This document shows, in pieces, positions 53,378-61,764 of a DNA stretch of 64,000 nucleotides. The position numbers and the translations under genes are program-made. The number at the start of each line of letters is the position of its first letter. Within the stretch, counting starts at the first letter, position 1. The stretch comes from Serratia proteamaculans_D (GTDB lineage Bacteria > Pseudomonadota > Gammaproteobacteria > Enterobacterales > Enterobacteriaceae). The notes beneath the pieces were generated by a model. That model did not search any database. It was not told where the DNA came from and was given only the letters and a program-made list of their open reading frames with translations. The stretch lies in assembly GCF_049959315.1 (NCBI RefSeq), contig NZ_CP188201.1. The stretch is one strand, 5' to 3'.

Positions 53378-55405
53378 TTAGCCCGCGGTTGCCGCTGCAC
53401 TGTCAGGCGGGGTGATAGCCTGCTGTAACTGTTGCAACGAACAATAAAGTCGCCAAATTAATCCGGCAAGATCGCGCGCCGCCTGTTCCGGGTGGTGCGC
53501 CAGTGTATTACTCATGCGTTGCAGCTCTTTTAAGCTGGCGTCCAGTGAACTGTGCTGTACGCCTTTTTCCGTCATAATGCCCCGCAAACAGTGAATACAG
53601 ACGTCACGCACCGCCGAGAGCGGATCGGAGCGGGTCTGCCAGTCACGCAGTTGCCAGACGATATGGCTACAGTTGAGCAGCACCACGCCCCAGCGCAATA
53701 ACCAGCTACGTGCCTCTTGATCCTGGCTTTGATTCAATTGGCTGATGCGGTGATAAATCAGCGATTCAAACTGGCTCTCGCTCTGCTGCGGTTTTTTACT
53801 CAGCTGATCGATAAAATCTCTTCGCAGGGCGCGGATTATGCGCCGGCTTTTGCGTTTGTCTGAGCTCGGCCGCAAGATCTGGAACGCCAGACCGGCCAAC
53901 AGCACGCCAACAATTTTGCCGATGCTGTCATTGATAAACGACTGATAATCGTAACTTGGCGGGTTGGTGACGGACAAAAATGAACCCATAAACACGATCA
54001 GTTGCCCCCAGAGTGCGGCATAGGAAGGATTCTGCAGCTTGATCATCTGCATGGTGACCAGCACTGGGAACAGAAAGGCACAGAACAGCCACAAATCATC
54101 CATCTGAATCATCAGGCCAAACTTCACCATAAAACAGACGATCGAAAGCAGTGTCACTGCCTTTAGCAGGGTGGTGATGCTGTTGATCGGAGACGGCGTG
54201 GAGGAGTAGAGCACACAGCTGATGGCGACCAGCGTCAGGGCCGAACTGCCGGCTTCCCACTGGGTGTTAATCCAGTAAGCACAGCCGAGGATAATGCACA
54301 GAAAAGTGCGCAGGCCATTATAGGCGGCCTCGTAACTGTCGGTGTGACGGGCCAGAGAAGTTACACGCGGCGGTTGTATCTCGCTGACCTGGGTAGCACT
54401 CTCCAGCCGTTGCAACCAGCGGCTGCAGTTAAGGTACAGCCAGCAGAAATGGCGTAGGCGTAGCCAAAAGGCGCGATGGCGATAATCGACCGGATCCTGT
54501 GGGGCGATCTGCTGCAGGATGCGGACCAGCCGGTATTTATCGGTATCGGGATTGCGCAGTTCGTTCAGCAGTTGATCCAAAACGGTCGCCAGGTTGGCCG
54601 GGCGATCCGGCCAGTTCAGCAGCATGCGGCGCAGGCTGGAGATCACGCTGGTAATGCGCAGTTGCTGATGCAGCATATAGTTGAGCAGGTTATTCTGCCG
54701 ACGCAGCCGGTAGTGGCTCCAGAAGGCCTGAATACGCAACAGGTTCATGGTCAGGATCTGGCCGATGACCCCTTCGTGTGACGTGCGCATCTGTACGGTA
54801 ATCTCGGGTTGCCACAGCATCGCAGCGTGCTCCAGCAACCGCAGGTGCATGCGCCGCAGGGAGGTCAGCAGCGCTTCACCGTCCGAAGTGCTGGGCAGGA
54901 TCATCATCATCAGCCCGCCGCACAGAATCCCGGTGATCACCTCGCAAACGCGCGCCTGGGCGATATCAAAGATTTGCTGGGTGTCGGTGACGTTGACCGT
55001 ACTAAAGGCGATGATGGCGGCGGTATAGCCTGCCAGCGCAAAGGCGTAGGAGACGTTGTTTTGATAATGATTGGAAATGTAAGTGCACAGGCCGATCCAG
55101 GCGGCAATGAACAGCGTGAACAGCCAGGGGTCGTTGAGGCAATGGCCGGCAATCGCCACCGACGCGGCAGCACCGACCAGGCTACCGAAAACGCGCCCGA
55201 TACTTTTACTGATCACGCCCCCGACGGTGGGGAAACTGACCACCGCCGCTGAGGTGAGTGCCCAGTAAGGCTCGTCAAGATTGAGGACGAACGCTACCCA
55301 TAACGAAAGGCACATCGCCAGCGAATTGCGCAGCGCATAACGCCATTGCCCAGCGCTGGCTTTCCCCCAGGGGGTACGCTTCCATTCCAAAAAAGGCAGG
55401 TTCAC
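53378..55405 (-). CDS. ydhK: FUSC-family efflux protein YdhK
   Basis: 675 residues (E. coli 670). An inner-membrane protein of the fusaric-acid-resistance/AaeB type with two blocks of about five to six helices (N-terminal RYALRNSLAMCLSLWVAFVL; second block near TFLCIILGCAYWINTQWEAG) separated by cytoplasmic regions. Motifs are NLDEPYWALTSAAVVSFPTV and GRVFGSLVGAA. It presumably exports an aromatic or organic acid with YdhJ and YdhI. It is the last gene of ydhIJK, nine bases after ydhJ, and convergent with sodC with almost no gap. Confidence 0.92.
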   Translation of the reverse strand: MNLPFLEWKRTPWGKASAGQWRYALRNSLAMCLSLWVAFVLNLDEPYWALTSAAVVSFPTVGGVISKSIGRVFGSLVGAAASVAIAGHCLNDPWLFTLFIAAWIGLCTYISNHYQNNVSYAFALAGYTAAIIAFSTVNVTDTQQIFDIAQARVCEVITGILCGGLMMMILPSTSDGEALLTSLRRMHLRLLEHAAMLWQPEITVQMRTSHEGVIGQILTMNLLRIQAFWSHYRLRRQNNLLNYMLHQQLRITSVISSLRRMLLNWPDRPANLATVLDQLLNELRNPDTDKYRLVRILQQIAPQDPVDYRHRAFWLRLRHFCWLYLNCSRWLQRLESATQVSEIQPPRVTSLARHTDSYEAAYNGLRTFLCIILGCAYWINTQWEAGSSALTLVAISCVLYSSTPSPINSITTLLKAVTLLSIVCFMVKFGLMIQMDDLWLFCAFLFPVLVTMQMIKLQNPSYAALWGQLIVFMGSFLSVTNPPSYDYQSFINDSIGKIVGVLLAGLAFQILRPSSDKRKSRRIIRALRRDFIDQLSKKPQQSESQFESLIYHRISQLNQSQDQEARSWLLRWGVVLLNCSHIVWQLRDWQTRSDPLSAVRDVCIHCLRGIMTEKGVQHSSLDASLKELQRMSNTLAHHPEQAARDLAGLIWRLYCSLQQLQQAITPPDSAAATAG

Positions 55406-55414
55406 TGGTTAGCC

Positions 55415-56272
55415 TTACTGATGAATGGAGATGGTGCAGGTGGTGCCGGCCACCAGGGGTAAATCAGCGGGCACATTCAGCAGTTTTATCCGCACCGGTA
55501 CGCGCTGTGCCAGCCGTACCCAAGGCACGTTGGGCTTCACGTCCATTAATAAATCACTGCTGCTTTCAACGCTCTGATCGTAAATGGCACGGCCAATGCT
55601 TTCTACTTCGCCCTGGAGAGGAGTGTTGCCATTATATAAAACGATATCCGCTTTATTGCCTTCTTTTATATGCTTTAGCTTGGTTTCTTCAAAATAGCCG
55701 AGGACATAAAAAGAGTGTACGTCGACCAGTGCGACCAGTGGCGTACCGACGCTGGCATAGTTTCCAACCCGGGTTTGTAAATTGGTGATATAGCCATCGG
55801 TAGGGGCATAAATTTTAGTTTTACTTAAATTCCATTTGGCCTGTTCCAGATTGGCCTGAGCGGCTTTATAAGCGGCTTTCATTGCCTGGGCTGCCAAATT
55901 TGACTCATCCATGTCTTCTGCGGAAATAACATTTTTGGGTAGGCTGCGACGGCGGGCTGCCTCATGGTCGGTTTTGGCCATATCGGACTGCGCTTTTGCC
56001 AGCGCGGCCTCAGCATTGTCGAGCGCAATCTGGTATGGCACCGGGTCGATCGCAAAAATCAGACTTCCCGCAGGTATGAACTGATTGTCATGAACGGTTA
56101 TTTTCTCTAATCTTCCAGAAACTTCTGGTGTGATATTGACGAGCTCGGCGCGTACCTTTCCATCACGGGTCCACGGGGATTGCATATAATAATTCCACAA
56201 CCACCAGCCGGCACAGATGGCAATGGCGCAGACGATTACCGTTGAAAAATATTTTAATGTTTTATGTGTCAT
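55415..56272 (-). CDS. ydhJ: HlyD-family membrane fusion protein YdhJ
   Basis: 285 residues, the E. coli length. One N-terminal transmembrane anchor (YFSTVIVCAIAICAGWWLWN), then the lipoyl half-motif VRAELVNITPEVSGRLEKI, a coiled-coil hairpin (about 80-150, ALAKAQSDMAKTDHEAARRR) and a beta domain with YAPTDGYITNLQTRVGNY. It links the inner-membrane pump YdhK to the periplasm. Only three bases separate it from ydhI. Confidence 0.92.
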   Translation of the reverse strand: MTHKTLKYFSTVIVCAIAICAGWWLWNYYMQSPWTRDGKVRAELVNITPEVSGRLEKITVHDNQFIPAGSLIFAIDPVPYQIALDNAEAALAKAQSDMAKTDHEAARRRSLPKNVISAEDMDESNLAAQAMKAAYKAAQANLEQAKWNLSKTKIYAPTDGYITNLQTRVGNYASVGTPLVALVDVHSFYVLGYFEETKLKHIKEGNKADIVLYNGNTPLQGEVESIGRAIYDQSVESSSDLLMDVKPNVPWVRLAQRVPVRIKLLNVPADLPLVAGTTCTISIHQ

Positions 56273-56275
56273 CGG

Positions 56276-56512
56276 TTACCAACTCGCTAAAAGCCACAGG
56301 GCGCCGCTGACGGCAATGACGAAAATAGACAAATCCATCAGCATGGGATGCCAAATTTCGCCGGAATAAATCCAGTCTCGCAACAGGTGGTGTACCAGTA
56401 GCCATAAAACCAGGCCAAGCAACACAGCCTTAAATATGGGTGGAAAATAAAGCGAGGCGCCCAGCACCAAATCGGGGAGCGGGGACGAGGCATGGAGCCA
56501 TGAAGTATTCAC
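56276..56512 (-). CDS. ydhI: DUF1656 membrane protein YdhI
   Basis: 78 residues (E. coli 78). Two transmembrane segments (AVLLGLVLWLLVHHLL and LSIFVIAVSGALWLLASW) of the DUF1656 group that accompanies FUSC/HlyD pumps (compare AaeX). It is first in ydhIJK and divergent from slyA; SlyA controls this operon in related bacteria. Confidence 0.92.
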   Translation of the reverse strand: MNTSWLHASSPLPDLVLGASLYFPPIFKAVLLGLVLWLLVHHLLRDWIYSGEIWHPMLMDLSIFVIAVSGALWLLASW

Positions 56513-56664
56513 ATTAACAATCCCGATGAGTGAATAAGTTGAGTCTTTGCATAGAGAATAAACAATAACTGGCCAAAATGGTGGCTAATTCCACAATATA
56601 CATTATATACATTTGTGTTTTTAATGTTAGTTACTCAAAATAGTCTAAACTCTGGGAGGGTATG

Positions 56665-56676
56665 TTAGCATGCTAA
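56665..56676. promoter_or_regulatory. SlyA operator in front of slyA
   Basis: TTAGCATGCTAA, a perfect palindrome differing from the reported SlyA site TTAGCAAGCTAA at one position. It is 16 bases before the slyA start, overlapping the probable promoter/leader, so autoregulation is likely. Confidence 0.8.
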
Positions 56677-56692
56677 TTATAAGGAGGGGTAA

Positions 56693-57127
56693 GTGGAGTC
56701 AACATTAGGTTCCGATTTAGCACGATTAGTTCGTGTTTGGCGCGCGCTGATCGATCATCGGCTCAAGCCGCTGGCGCTGACGCAAACACATTGGGTAACC
56801 CTGCACAGTATCAATCGTTTACCGCCGGAGCAGTCGCAGATCCAACTGGCCAAGGCGATCGGCATTGAGCAACCGTCATTGGTTCGTACTCTGGACCAGC
56901 TAGAAGAAAAGGGGCTGATTACTCGCCATACCTGCGCCAACGACCGGCGTGCGAAGCGTATCAAGCTGACTGAAGCTGCCGATCCCATTATCCGGGAGGT
57001 GGACAGCGTGATCAGTTCGACGCGGGGCGAAATTTTGAGTGGGATTACCACTGATGAAGTGCAATTGTTGGTAGGTTTGATTGGCAAGTTGGAACAAAAC
57101 ATCACTGAACTGCAAAATAAACAATAA
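56693..57127 (+). CDS. slyA: MarR-family regulator SlyA
   Basis: 144 residues. A dimeric winged-helix regulator of virulence, envelope and stress genes that often counteracts H-NS. Nearly identical to E. coli/Salmonella SlyA in LGSDLARLVRVWRALIDHRL, QTHWVTLHSI, IGIEQPSLVRTLDQLEEKGL and NDRRAKRIKLTE (wing). The start is GTG at 56693 with the strong AAGGAGGGG upstream. It is divergent from ydhIJK and convergent with slyB. Confidence 0.97.
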   Translation: MESTLGSDLARLVRVWRALIDHRLKPLALTQTHWVTLHSINRLPPEQSQIQLAKAIGIEQPSLVRTLDQLEEKGLITRHTCANDRRAKRIKLTEAADPIIREVDSVISSTRGEILSGITTDEVQLLVGLIGKLEQNITELQNKQ

Positions 57128-57170
57128 GAAACTCTTCTTTATACGATTAGATTTCACAGCATCGGAAATG

Positions 57171-57198
57171 AAACCGGAGGCCTAAAGCCTCCGGTTTT
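57171..57198. terminator. Bidirectional terminator between slyA and slyB
   Basis: An 11-bp stem (AAACCGGAGGC / GCCTCCGGTTT) with a CTAAA loop, T on one side and A on the other, between convergent genes. Confidence 0.85.
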
Positions 57199-57214
57199 AC
57201 CTGCTGAGTTCAGC

Positions 57215-57679
57215 TTACAGTGGGGATACGGTGATGGTATCGCCAGTGCGAGCCATACGAACGCGTTGCCCTGGGCTGAACTTGGTGTCGCCCGCCTTCT
57301 GAACCACCACGATATTCTCTTTCTGGTCGGTCTTGATTTCCAGCTCATAGCCTGAAGTACGGCCGGCAGCTTCACCGATGCTGTTACCGGCTACGCCACC
57401 TGCTACCGCGCCGGCTGCAGTCGCCAGGCTACGGCCTGTGCCGCCGCCGACGGTGTTACCGAGGAAACCACCCAGCACGGCACCACCGATGGCGCCAATG
57501 GTGTTCGATGTTTCACTACCCTGGATCTTGACCGGGCGCACAGAAACCAGCGTGCCGTAAGTCACGGTTTGCACCTGTTTGGCCTGCGAAGCGGAATAAA
57601 CGTCGCCGGACATGGAATCATTGGCGCACCCTGCCAGCGTAACTGCGGCGATGGCAACGACGAGAAGACGCTTGATCAT
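57215..57679 (-). CDS. slyB: Outer membrane lipoprotein SlyB
   Basis: 154 residues (E. coli 155). The signal ends in the lipobox LAGC; a glycine-zipper segment (GAIGGAVLGGFLGNTVGGG) follows, then a C-terminal beta domain (FSPGQRVRMARTGDTITVSP). SlyB belongs to the 17-kDa surface-antigen family and guards outer-membrane integrity; it is a PhoPQ target. The ATG at 57679 has AGGAG upstream; the codon at 57706 adds nine residues before the signal peptide and is rejected. Confidence 0.96.
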   Translation of the reverse strand: MIKRLLVVAIAAVTLAGCANDSMSGDVYSASQAKQVQTVTYGTLVSVRPVKIQGSETSNTIGAIGGAVLGGFLGNTVGGGTGRSLATAAGAVAGGVAGNSIGEAAGRTSGYELEIKTDQKENIVVVQKAGDTKFSPGQRVRMARTGDTITVSPL

Positions 57680-58046
57680 ATAAAACTCCTGTTGGTAGTA
57701 GTCCATAACCTGGGGAACCTTGCCAGGCCAGATTCATAAAAATGATAGACAAAGTATGGCTTAAACGCACGCATATCACCATAACCCGCTACTGCACGCA
57801 GCTTAGCTTTGCTCTGTTCAACCAATAATAAACGGTGGTTTAGCTTTATAACAGCGTTGGAAGAAATTCCATTGCGTGTTGAAGCCCTGTTTAGCCGTAC
57901 TTATCAATATTCGGTGTGAGCTAAAAACAGGCACATTGCTCACAGAGGTGAGAAAATACAACATATTTCATGGCGTTAATGTGGCAATTCTGGTTTATTT
58001 GTCAGGTTAAAATTTTGCTTCCCCGTATAGGGTAAAGGATGTAGCT
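57680..58046. other. Divergent slyB/anmK control region
   Basis: 367 bases with no ORF. A PhoP-like box lies at 57818-57834. The stretch 57840-58030 is AT-rich and presumably holds the anmK promoter, which I could not place. Confidence 0.4.
57818..57834 (-). promoter_or_regulatory. PhoP-like box upstream of slyB
   Basis: The minus strand reads CGTTTA-TTATT-GGTTGA, matching the PhoP repeat (G/T)GTTTA N5 (G/T)GTTTA at 10 of 12 positions. TAAGCT, 12 bases downstream, could be the -10. slyB is a PhoP target in enterobacteria. Confidence 0.5.
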
Positions 58047-59168
58047 ATGAAGTCAGGCCGCTATATAGGTGTTATGTCTGGCACCAGTCTGGATGGGGTC
58101 GATGTGGTGCTTGCTGCGATTGACGGACGTATGGTGGCGCAACAGGCCAGTTACAGCCATCCGATGCCGCTCCAACTGAAGCAGGATATTCTCGGGATGT
58201 GCCAGGGCCAGCAGACCACGCTATCTGCGGTTGGGCGGCTGGATGCGCAGCTTGGTACGCTGTTCGGTGAGGCGGTACTGGGCTTGCTGAAGCAAACCGG
58301 CGTGGCGGCGCACGACATTACCGCCATCGGTTGTCATGGCCAGACGGTTTGGCATGAACCCGAAGGGGACGCGCGTTTTTCTATGCAGTTGGGCGACAAT
58401 AATCGCATCGCCGCGCTGACCAACATCACCACCGTTGGCGATTTTCGCCGACGTGACATGGCCTACGGTGGTCAGGGAGCCCCGTTGGTACCTGCCTTCC
58501 ATCAGGCACTGCTGTCGCACCCGGTAGAGCGTCGTATGGTGCTGAATATCGGTGGCATAGCCAATCTGTCGATGCTGCTGCCGGGGGCCGCGGTGCGTGG
58601 CTTTGATACCGGGCCGGGCAATATGCTGATGGATGCCTGGATATGGCGTCATCAATCACAGCCTTACGATAAGGATGGTGGCTGGGCGATGGCGGGGCGC
58701 GTTTGCTTGCCGCTGTTGCAACAGATGCTGGCCGATCCTTATTTCTCGCTACCTGCACCGAAAAGCACCGGGCGTGAATATTTCAACGCGGCCTGGCTGG
58801 AGTGTCAGCTCGCGGGGCTGGCGGCAGTCAGCCCGGTTGATGTGCAAACCACATTGACGGAACTGACGGCGGTCACCATTTGCGAACAGGTTCAGTTGGC
58901 GGGGGGCTGTGAGCGTCTGCTGGTCTGCGGCGGTGGGGCGCGGAATATGTTGCTGATGGCACGGATGTCGGCGTTGTTGCCAGGAACCGAGGTCTGTCTG
59001 ACGGACGATTTCGGCATCAGCGGCGACGATATGGAGGCGCTGGCCTTTGCCTGGCTGGCGTTTCGCACCTTGTCCGGGCAGCCCGGCAACCTGCCTTCGG
59101 TGACCGGTGCCAGCTGTGAAACCTTGCTGGGTGGGATTTATCCGGTTTTGCCTTTGAGGGGGCGTTAG
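58047..59168 (+). CDS. anmK: Anhydro-N-acetylmuramic acid kinase
   Basis: 373 residues (E. coli 369). It hydrolyses and phosphorylates anhydro-MurNAc from wall turnover to MurNAc-6-phosphate, a step of murein recycling. The N-terminal phosphate loop is VMSGTSLDGVDVVLAAID, with GCHGQTVWHEP, the core VGDFRRRDMAYGGQGAPLVP, GFDTGPGNMLMDAW and LLVCGGGARNMLLMARM. GGTAAAGGATG precedes the start. It is first in anmK-mliC, as in E. coli. Confidence 0.96.
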   Translation: MKSGRYIGVMSGTSLDGVDVVLAAIDGRMVAQQASYSHPMPLQLKQDILGMCQGQQTTLSAVGRLDAQLGTLFGEAVLGLLKQTGVAAHDITAIGCHGQTVWHEPEGDARFSMQLGDNNRIAALTNITTVGDFRRRDMAYGGQGAPLVPAFHQALLSHPVERRMVLNIGGIANLSMLLPGAAVRGFDTGPGNMLMDAWIWRHQSQPYDKDGGWAMAGRVCLPLLQQMLADPYFSLPAPKSTGREYFNAAWLECQLAGLAAVSPVDVQTTLTELTAVTICEQVQLAGGCERLLVCGGGARNMLLMARMSALLPGTEVCLTDDFGISGDDMEALAFAWLAFRTLSGQPGNLPSVTGASCETLLGGIYPVLPLRGR

Positions 59169-59213
59169 CTCTGTTAGGATAGAAATCGATGGATTTCCCT
59201 AAGGAGCAACAGC

Positions 59214-59516
59214 ATGAAAAAAATCATTATTGCCGCCGGCACATTGGTGCTGGCCGGCTGCAGTTATGTTCTGCCGCAAAACAGCCAAACCTTGCATTAT
59301 CAGTGCGGCACCACACCGTTGACGGTGTCACTGGACGGTAAGGAAAGCACCGTCAGCCTGCTGATGGACGGTGAGCAACTGAAGCTGAAACAGGTACTGG
59401 CCATGTCCGGTGCAAAATACAGCGATGATAAATACACCTTTTGGTCGAAGGGCCAAAACGCCTATCTTGAGCGTAATGGCAAAGTGATTATGAGCGACTG
59501 TACGCTGACGAATTGA
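59214..59516 (+). CDS. mliC: Membrane-bound C-type lysozyme inhibitor MliC
   Basis: 100 residues. An outer-membrane lipoprotein (lipobox LAGC) that blocks host C-type lysozyme. The mature domain has LHYQCGTTPLTVSLDG and ends in DCTLTN; two cysteines (YQCG, SDCT) can form the family disulfide, and YTFWSKGQNAYLERNG carries the inhibitory loop region. AAGGAG precedes the ATG. Confidence 0.93.
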   Translation: MKKIIIAAGTLVLAGCSYVLPQNSQTLHYQCGTTPLTVSLDGKESTVSLLMDGEQLKLKQVLAMSGAKYSDDKYTFWSKGQNAYLERNGKVIMSDCTLTN

Positions 59517-59526
59517 TCCGGCAGTT

Positions 59527-59559
59527 GCGGCGTCAGAGCGATTGAGATCCTGACGCCGC
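59527..59559. other. Hairpin between mliC and pdxH
   Basis: GCGGCGTCAG and CTGACGCCGC form a perfect 10-bp stem with a 13-base loop, 10 bases after mliC. No T-run follows, so partial termination or mRNA protection is possible. Confidence 0.4.
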
Positions 59560-59603
59560 TGGCGCAGAATAGAATCACGATTTTTCAGTTGGTTGATAAC
59601 CGA

Positions 59604-60257
59604 ATGATTGAAAATAATGAATTTGATGTTGCGGACCTGCGCCGCGAATATACCCGTGGCGGCCTGCGCCGTAATGACCTGACGTCCAATCCCCTGGAAC
59701 TGTTCGAACATTGGCTGAAACAGGCCTGTGACGCCCGTCTGGCAGATCCGACCGCCATGTGTGTGGCCACGGTGGACGAAAACGGCCAACCTTACCAGCG
59801 CATTGTGTTGCTCAAGCATTTTGATGACAAAGGACTGGTGTTCTACACCAACCTGGGCAGCCGCAAGGCGCAGCAACTGGCGAATAACCCGCACATCAGC
59901 CTGCTGTTCCCGTGGCACATGCTCGATCGTCAGGTTATTTTCCTTGGTAAAGCGGAGCGCCTGTCCACCTTCGAAGTCATGAAGTACTTCGCCAGCCGGC
60001 CGAAAGACAGCCAGATCGGCGCCTGGGTGTCGCAGCAGTCATCGCGTATTTCTGCGCGCGGCGTGCTGGAGAGCAAATTCCTCGAACTGAAGCAAAAATT
60101 CCAACAGGGCGAAGTGCCATTGCCGAGTTTCTGGGGGGGATTCCGGGTTAATTTCGACTCCGTCGAGTTCTGGCAGGGCGGCGCCAACCGTCTGCATGAC
60201 CGTTTCCTGTATCAACGAGACGGTAATGACTGGAAAATTGACCGACTGGCACCCTGA
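59604..60257 (+). CDS. pdxH: Pyridoxine/pyridoxamine 5'-phosphate oxidase
   Basis: 217 residues (E. coli 218). An FMN flavoprotein that makes pyridoxal 5'-phosphate, the last step of B6 synthesis and salvage. Motifs are LRREYTRGGLRR, GQPYQRIVLLKHFDDKG, FYTNLGSRKAQQL and the C-terminal NRLHDRFLYQRD...WKIDRLAP. The ATG at 59604 gives the same spacing to RREYT as E. coli; a TTG at 59589 adds five residues. The ribosome site is weak. SufS in this window is among the PLP users. Confidence 0.95.
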   Translation: MIENNEFDVADLRREYTRGGLRRNDLTSNPLELFEHWLKQACDARLADPTAMCVATVDENGQPYQRIVLLKHFDDKGLVFYTNLGSRKAQQLANNPHISLLFPWHMLDRQVIFLGKAERLSTFEVMKYFASRPKDSQIGAWVSQQSSRISARGVLESKFLELKQKFQQGEVPLPSFWGGFRVNFDSVEFWQGGANRLHDRFLYQRDGNDWKIDRLAP

Positions 60258-60275
60258 TCGGTGAAAATCCCCCTT

Positions 60276-60309
60276 AAGCGCTGGCACTGATGTCGCCGGC
60301 GCTTTATTC
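60276..60309 (+). terminator. Terminator-like hairpin after pdxH
   Basis: AAGCGCTGGC and GCCGGCGCTT form a 10-bp stem with one wobble, followed by TATTCT. It separates pdxH from the tyrS promoter. Confidence 0.5.
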
Positions 60310-60396
60310 TATGCGTCATTCTGAATTTAATATTTCGCCAGTGGGCGAAAGGTCGTGTACCGACAAAGGTGCATTCGTTTATACATGGAGTCATTG

Positions 60397-61671
60397 ATGG
60401 CAAGCAGCAACTTGATTAAACAACTGCAAGAGCGGGGCCTCGTTGCCCAGGTTACGGATGAAGAAGCGTTAGCAGAGCGACTGGCGCAAGGGCCAATTGC
60501 ACTGTATTGCGGTTTCGATCCGACCGCTGACAGCTTGCATTTGGGCCATCTGGTTCCTCTGTTGTGCCTGAAGCGCTTCCAGCTCGCAGGCCACAAGCCG
60601 GTAGCCTTGGTAGGCGGTGCCACCGGCCTTATCGGTGACCCGAGCTTCAAAGCGGCTGAGCGCAAGCTGAACACTACCGAAACGGTGAATGAATGGGTGG
60701 ATAAAATCCGCAAACAGGTTTCTCCGTTCCTCGATTTCGACTGTGGTAGCAACAGCGCAATTGCCGCCAACAACTACGACTGGTTCGGCGGCATGAACGT
60801 GCTGACCTTCCTGCGTGACATCGGCAAGCATTTCTCCGTCAACCAGATGATCAACAAGGAAGCGGTGAAGCAGCGTCTGAACCGTGACGATTCGGGCATT
60901 TCTTTCACCGAGTTCTCCTACAACCTGTTGCAGGGCTTCGACTTCTCCGAGCTGTACAACCGTCATCAGGTTGAACTGCAGATTGGCGGCTCCGACCAGT
61001 GGGGCAATATCACCTCCGGTATCGATCTGACCCGCCGTATGCACCAGCAACAGGTATTTGGCCTGACCGTGCCATTGATCACCAAGGCTGATGGTACCAA
61101 ATTTGGCAAGACCGAAGGTGGCGCAGTCTGGCTGGCGCCAGAAAAAACCAGCCCGTACAAGTTCTACCAGTTCTGGATCAACACCGCCGATGCCGACGTG
61201 TACCGCTTCCTGAAGTTCTTCACCTTTATGGATCTGGCCGAAATCAACGCGCTGGAAGAAGAAGACAAGAACAGCGGTAAAGCGCCACGCGCCCAGTATG
61301 TGCTGGCAGAAGAAGTGACCGGTATGGTGCACGGTGCGGAAGGTCTGGCTGCGGCCAAGCGTATCACCCAGAGCCTGTTCTCTGGCGCGCTGCACGAAAT
61401 GACCGAAGCAGACTTCGCCCAATTGGCGCAGGACGGCATGCCGACCATCAAGCTCGATGGTGATGCCGATCTGCAGCAGGCGTTGGTTAACGCCGAGCTG
61501 GTGCCTTCACGTGGCCAGGCGCGCACCATGATCGGTTCCAATGCGGTGACCATCAACGGTGAGAAACAGTCCAACGCCGAATACAGCTTCAGCGATGCCG
61601 ATCGTCTGTTCGGTCGTTACACGCTGCTGCGCCGTGGCAAAAAGCATTACTGCCTGGTCGATTGGCAGTAA
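60397..61671 (+). CDS. tyrS: Tyrosyl-tRNA synthetase
   Basis: 424 residues, the E. coli length and nearly identical at the N-terminus (MASSNLIKQLQERGLVAQ). A class I synthetase: HIGH-type motif in DSLHLGHLVPLL, the tyrosine-binding and tRNA regions in VGGATGLIGDPSF and QIGGSDQWGNITSG, the KMSKS variant in TKFGKTEGG, and a C-terminal S4 RNA-binding domain (LVPSRGQARTMI). The ATG at 60397 has GGAG upstream; the frame start at 60355 adds 14 residues. In E. coli pdxY follows; here the unrelated right-edge gene does. Confidence 0.98.
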   Translation: MASSNLIKQLQERGLVAQVTDEEALAERLAQGPIALYCGFDPTADSLHLGHLVPLLCLKRFQLAGHKPVALVGGATGLIGDPSFKAAERKLNTTETVNEWVDKIRKQVSPFLDFDCGSNSAIAANNYDWFGGMNVLTFLRDIGKHFSVNQMINKEAVKQRLNRDDSGISFTEFSYNLLQGFDFSELYNRHQVELQIGGSDQWGNITSGIDLTRRMHQQQVFGLTVPLITKADGTKFGKTEGGAVWLAPEKTSPYKFYQFWINTADADVYRFLKFFTFMDLAEINALEEEDKNSGKAPRAQYVLAEEVTGMVHGAEGLAAAKRITQSLFSGALHEMTEADFAQLAQDGMPTIKLDGDADLQQALVNAELVPSRGQARTMIGSNAVTINGEKQSNAEYSFSDADRLFGRYTLLRRGKKHYCLVDWQ

Positions 61672-61689
61672 ACGCGTCTGTCTGAATGG

Positions 61690-61722
61690 AAAAAACCCGG
61701 GGGATAACCTCCGGGCTTTTTA
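61690..61722. terminator. Bidirectional terminator between tyrS and the right-edge gene
   Basis: CCCGGGGG-ATAA-CCTCCGGG (one wobble) with six A on the left and TTTT on the right. It can end tyrS on the plus strand and the large gene on the minus strand. Confidence 0.85.
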
Positions 61723-61764
61723 ATTTTCAGCAGGGGTAGTTTAGCCAAAGACTATCAATGGTGT

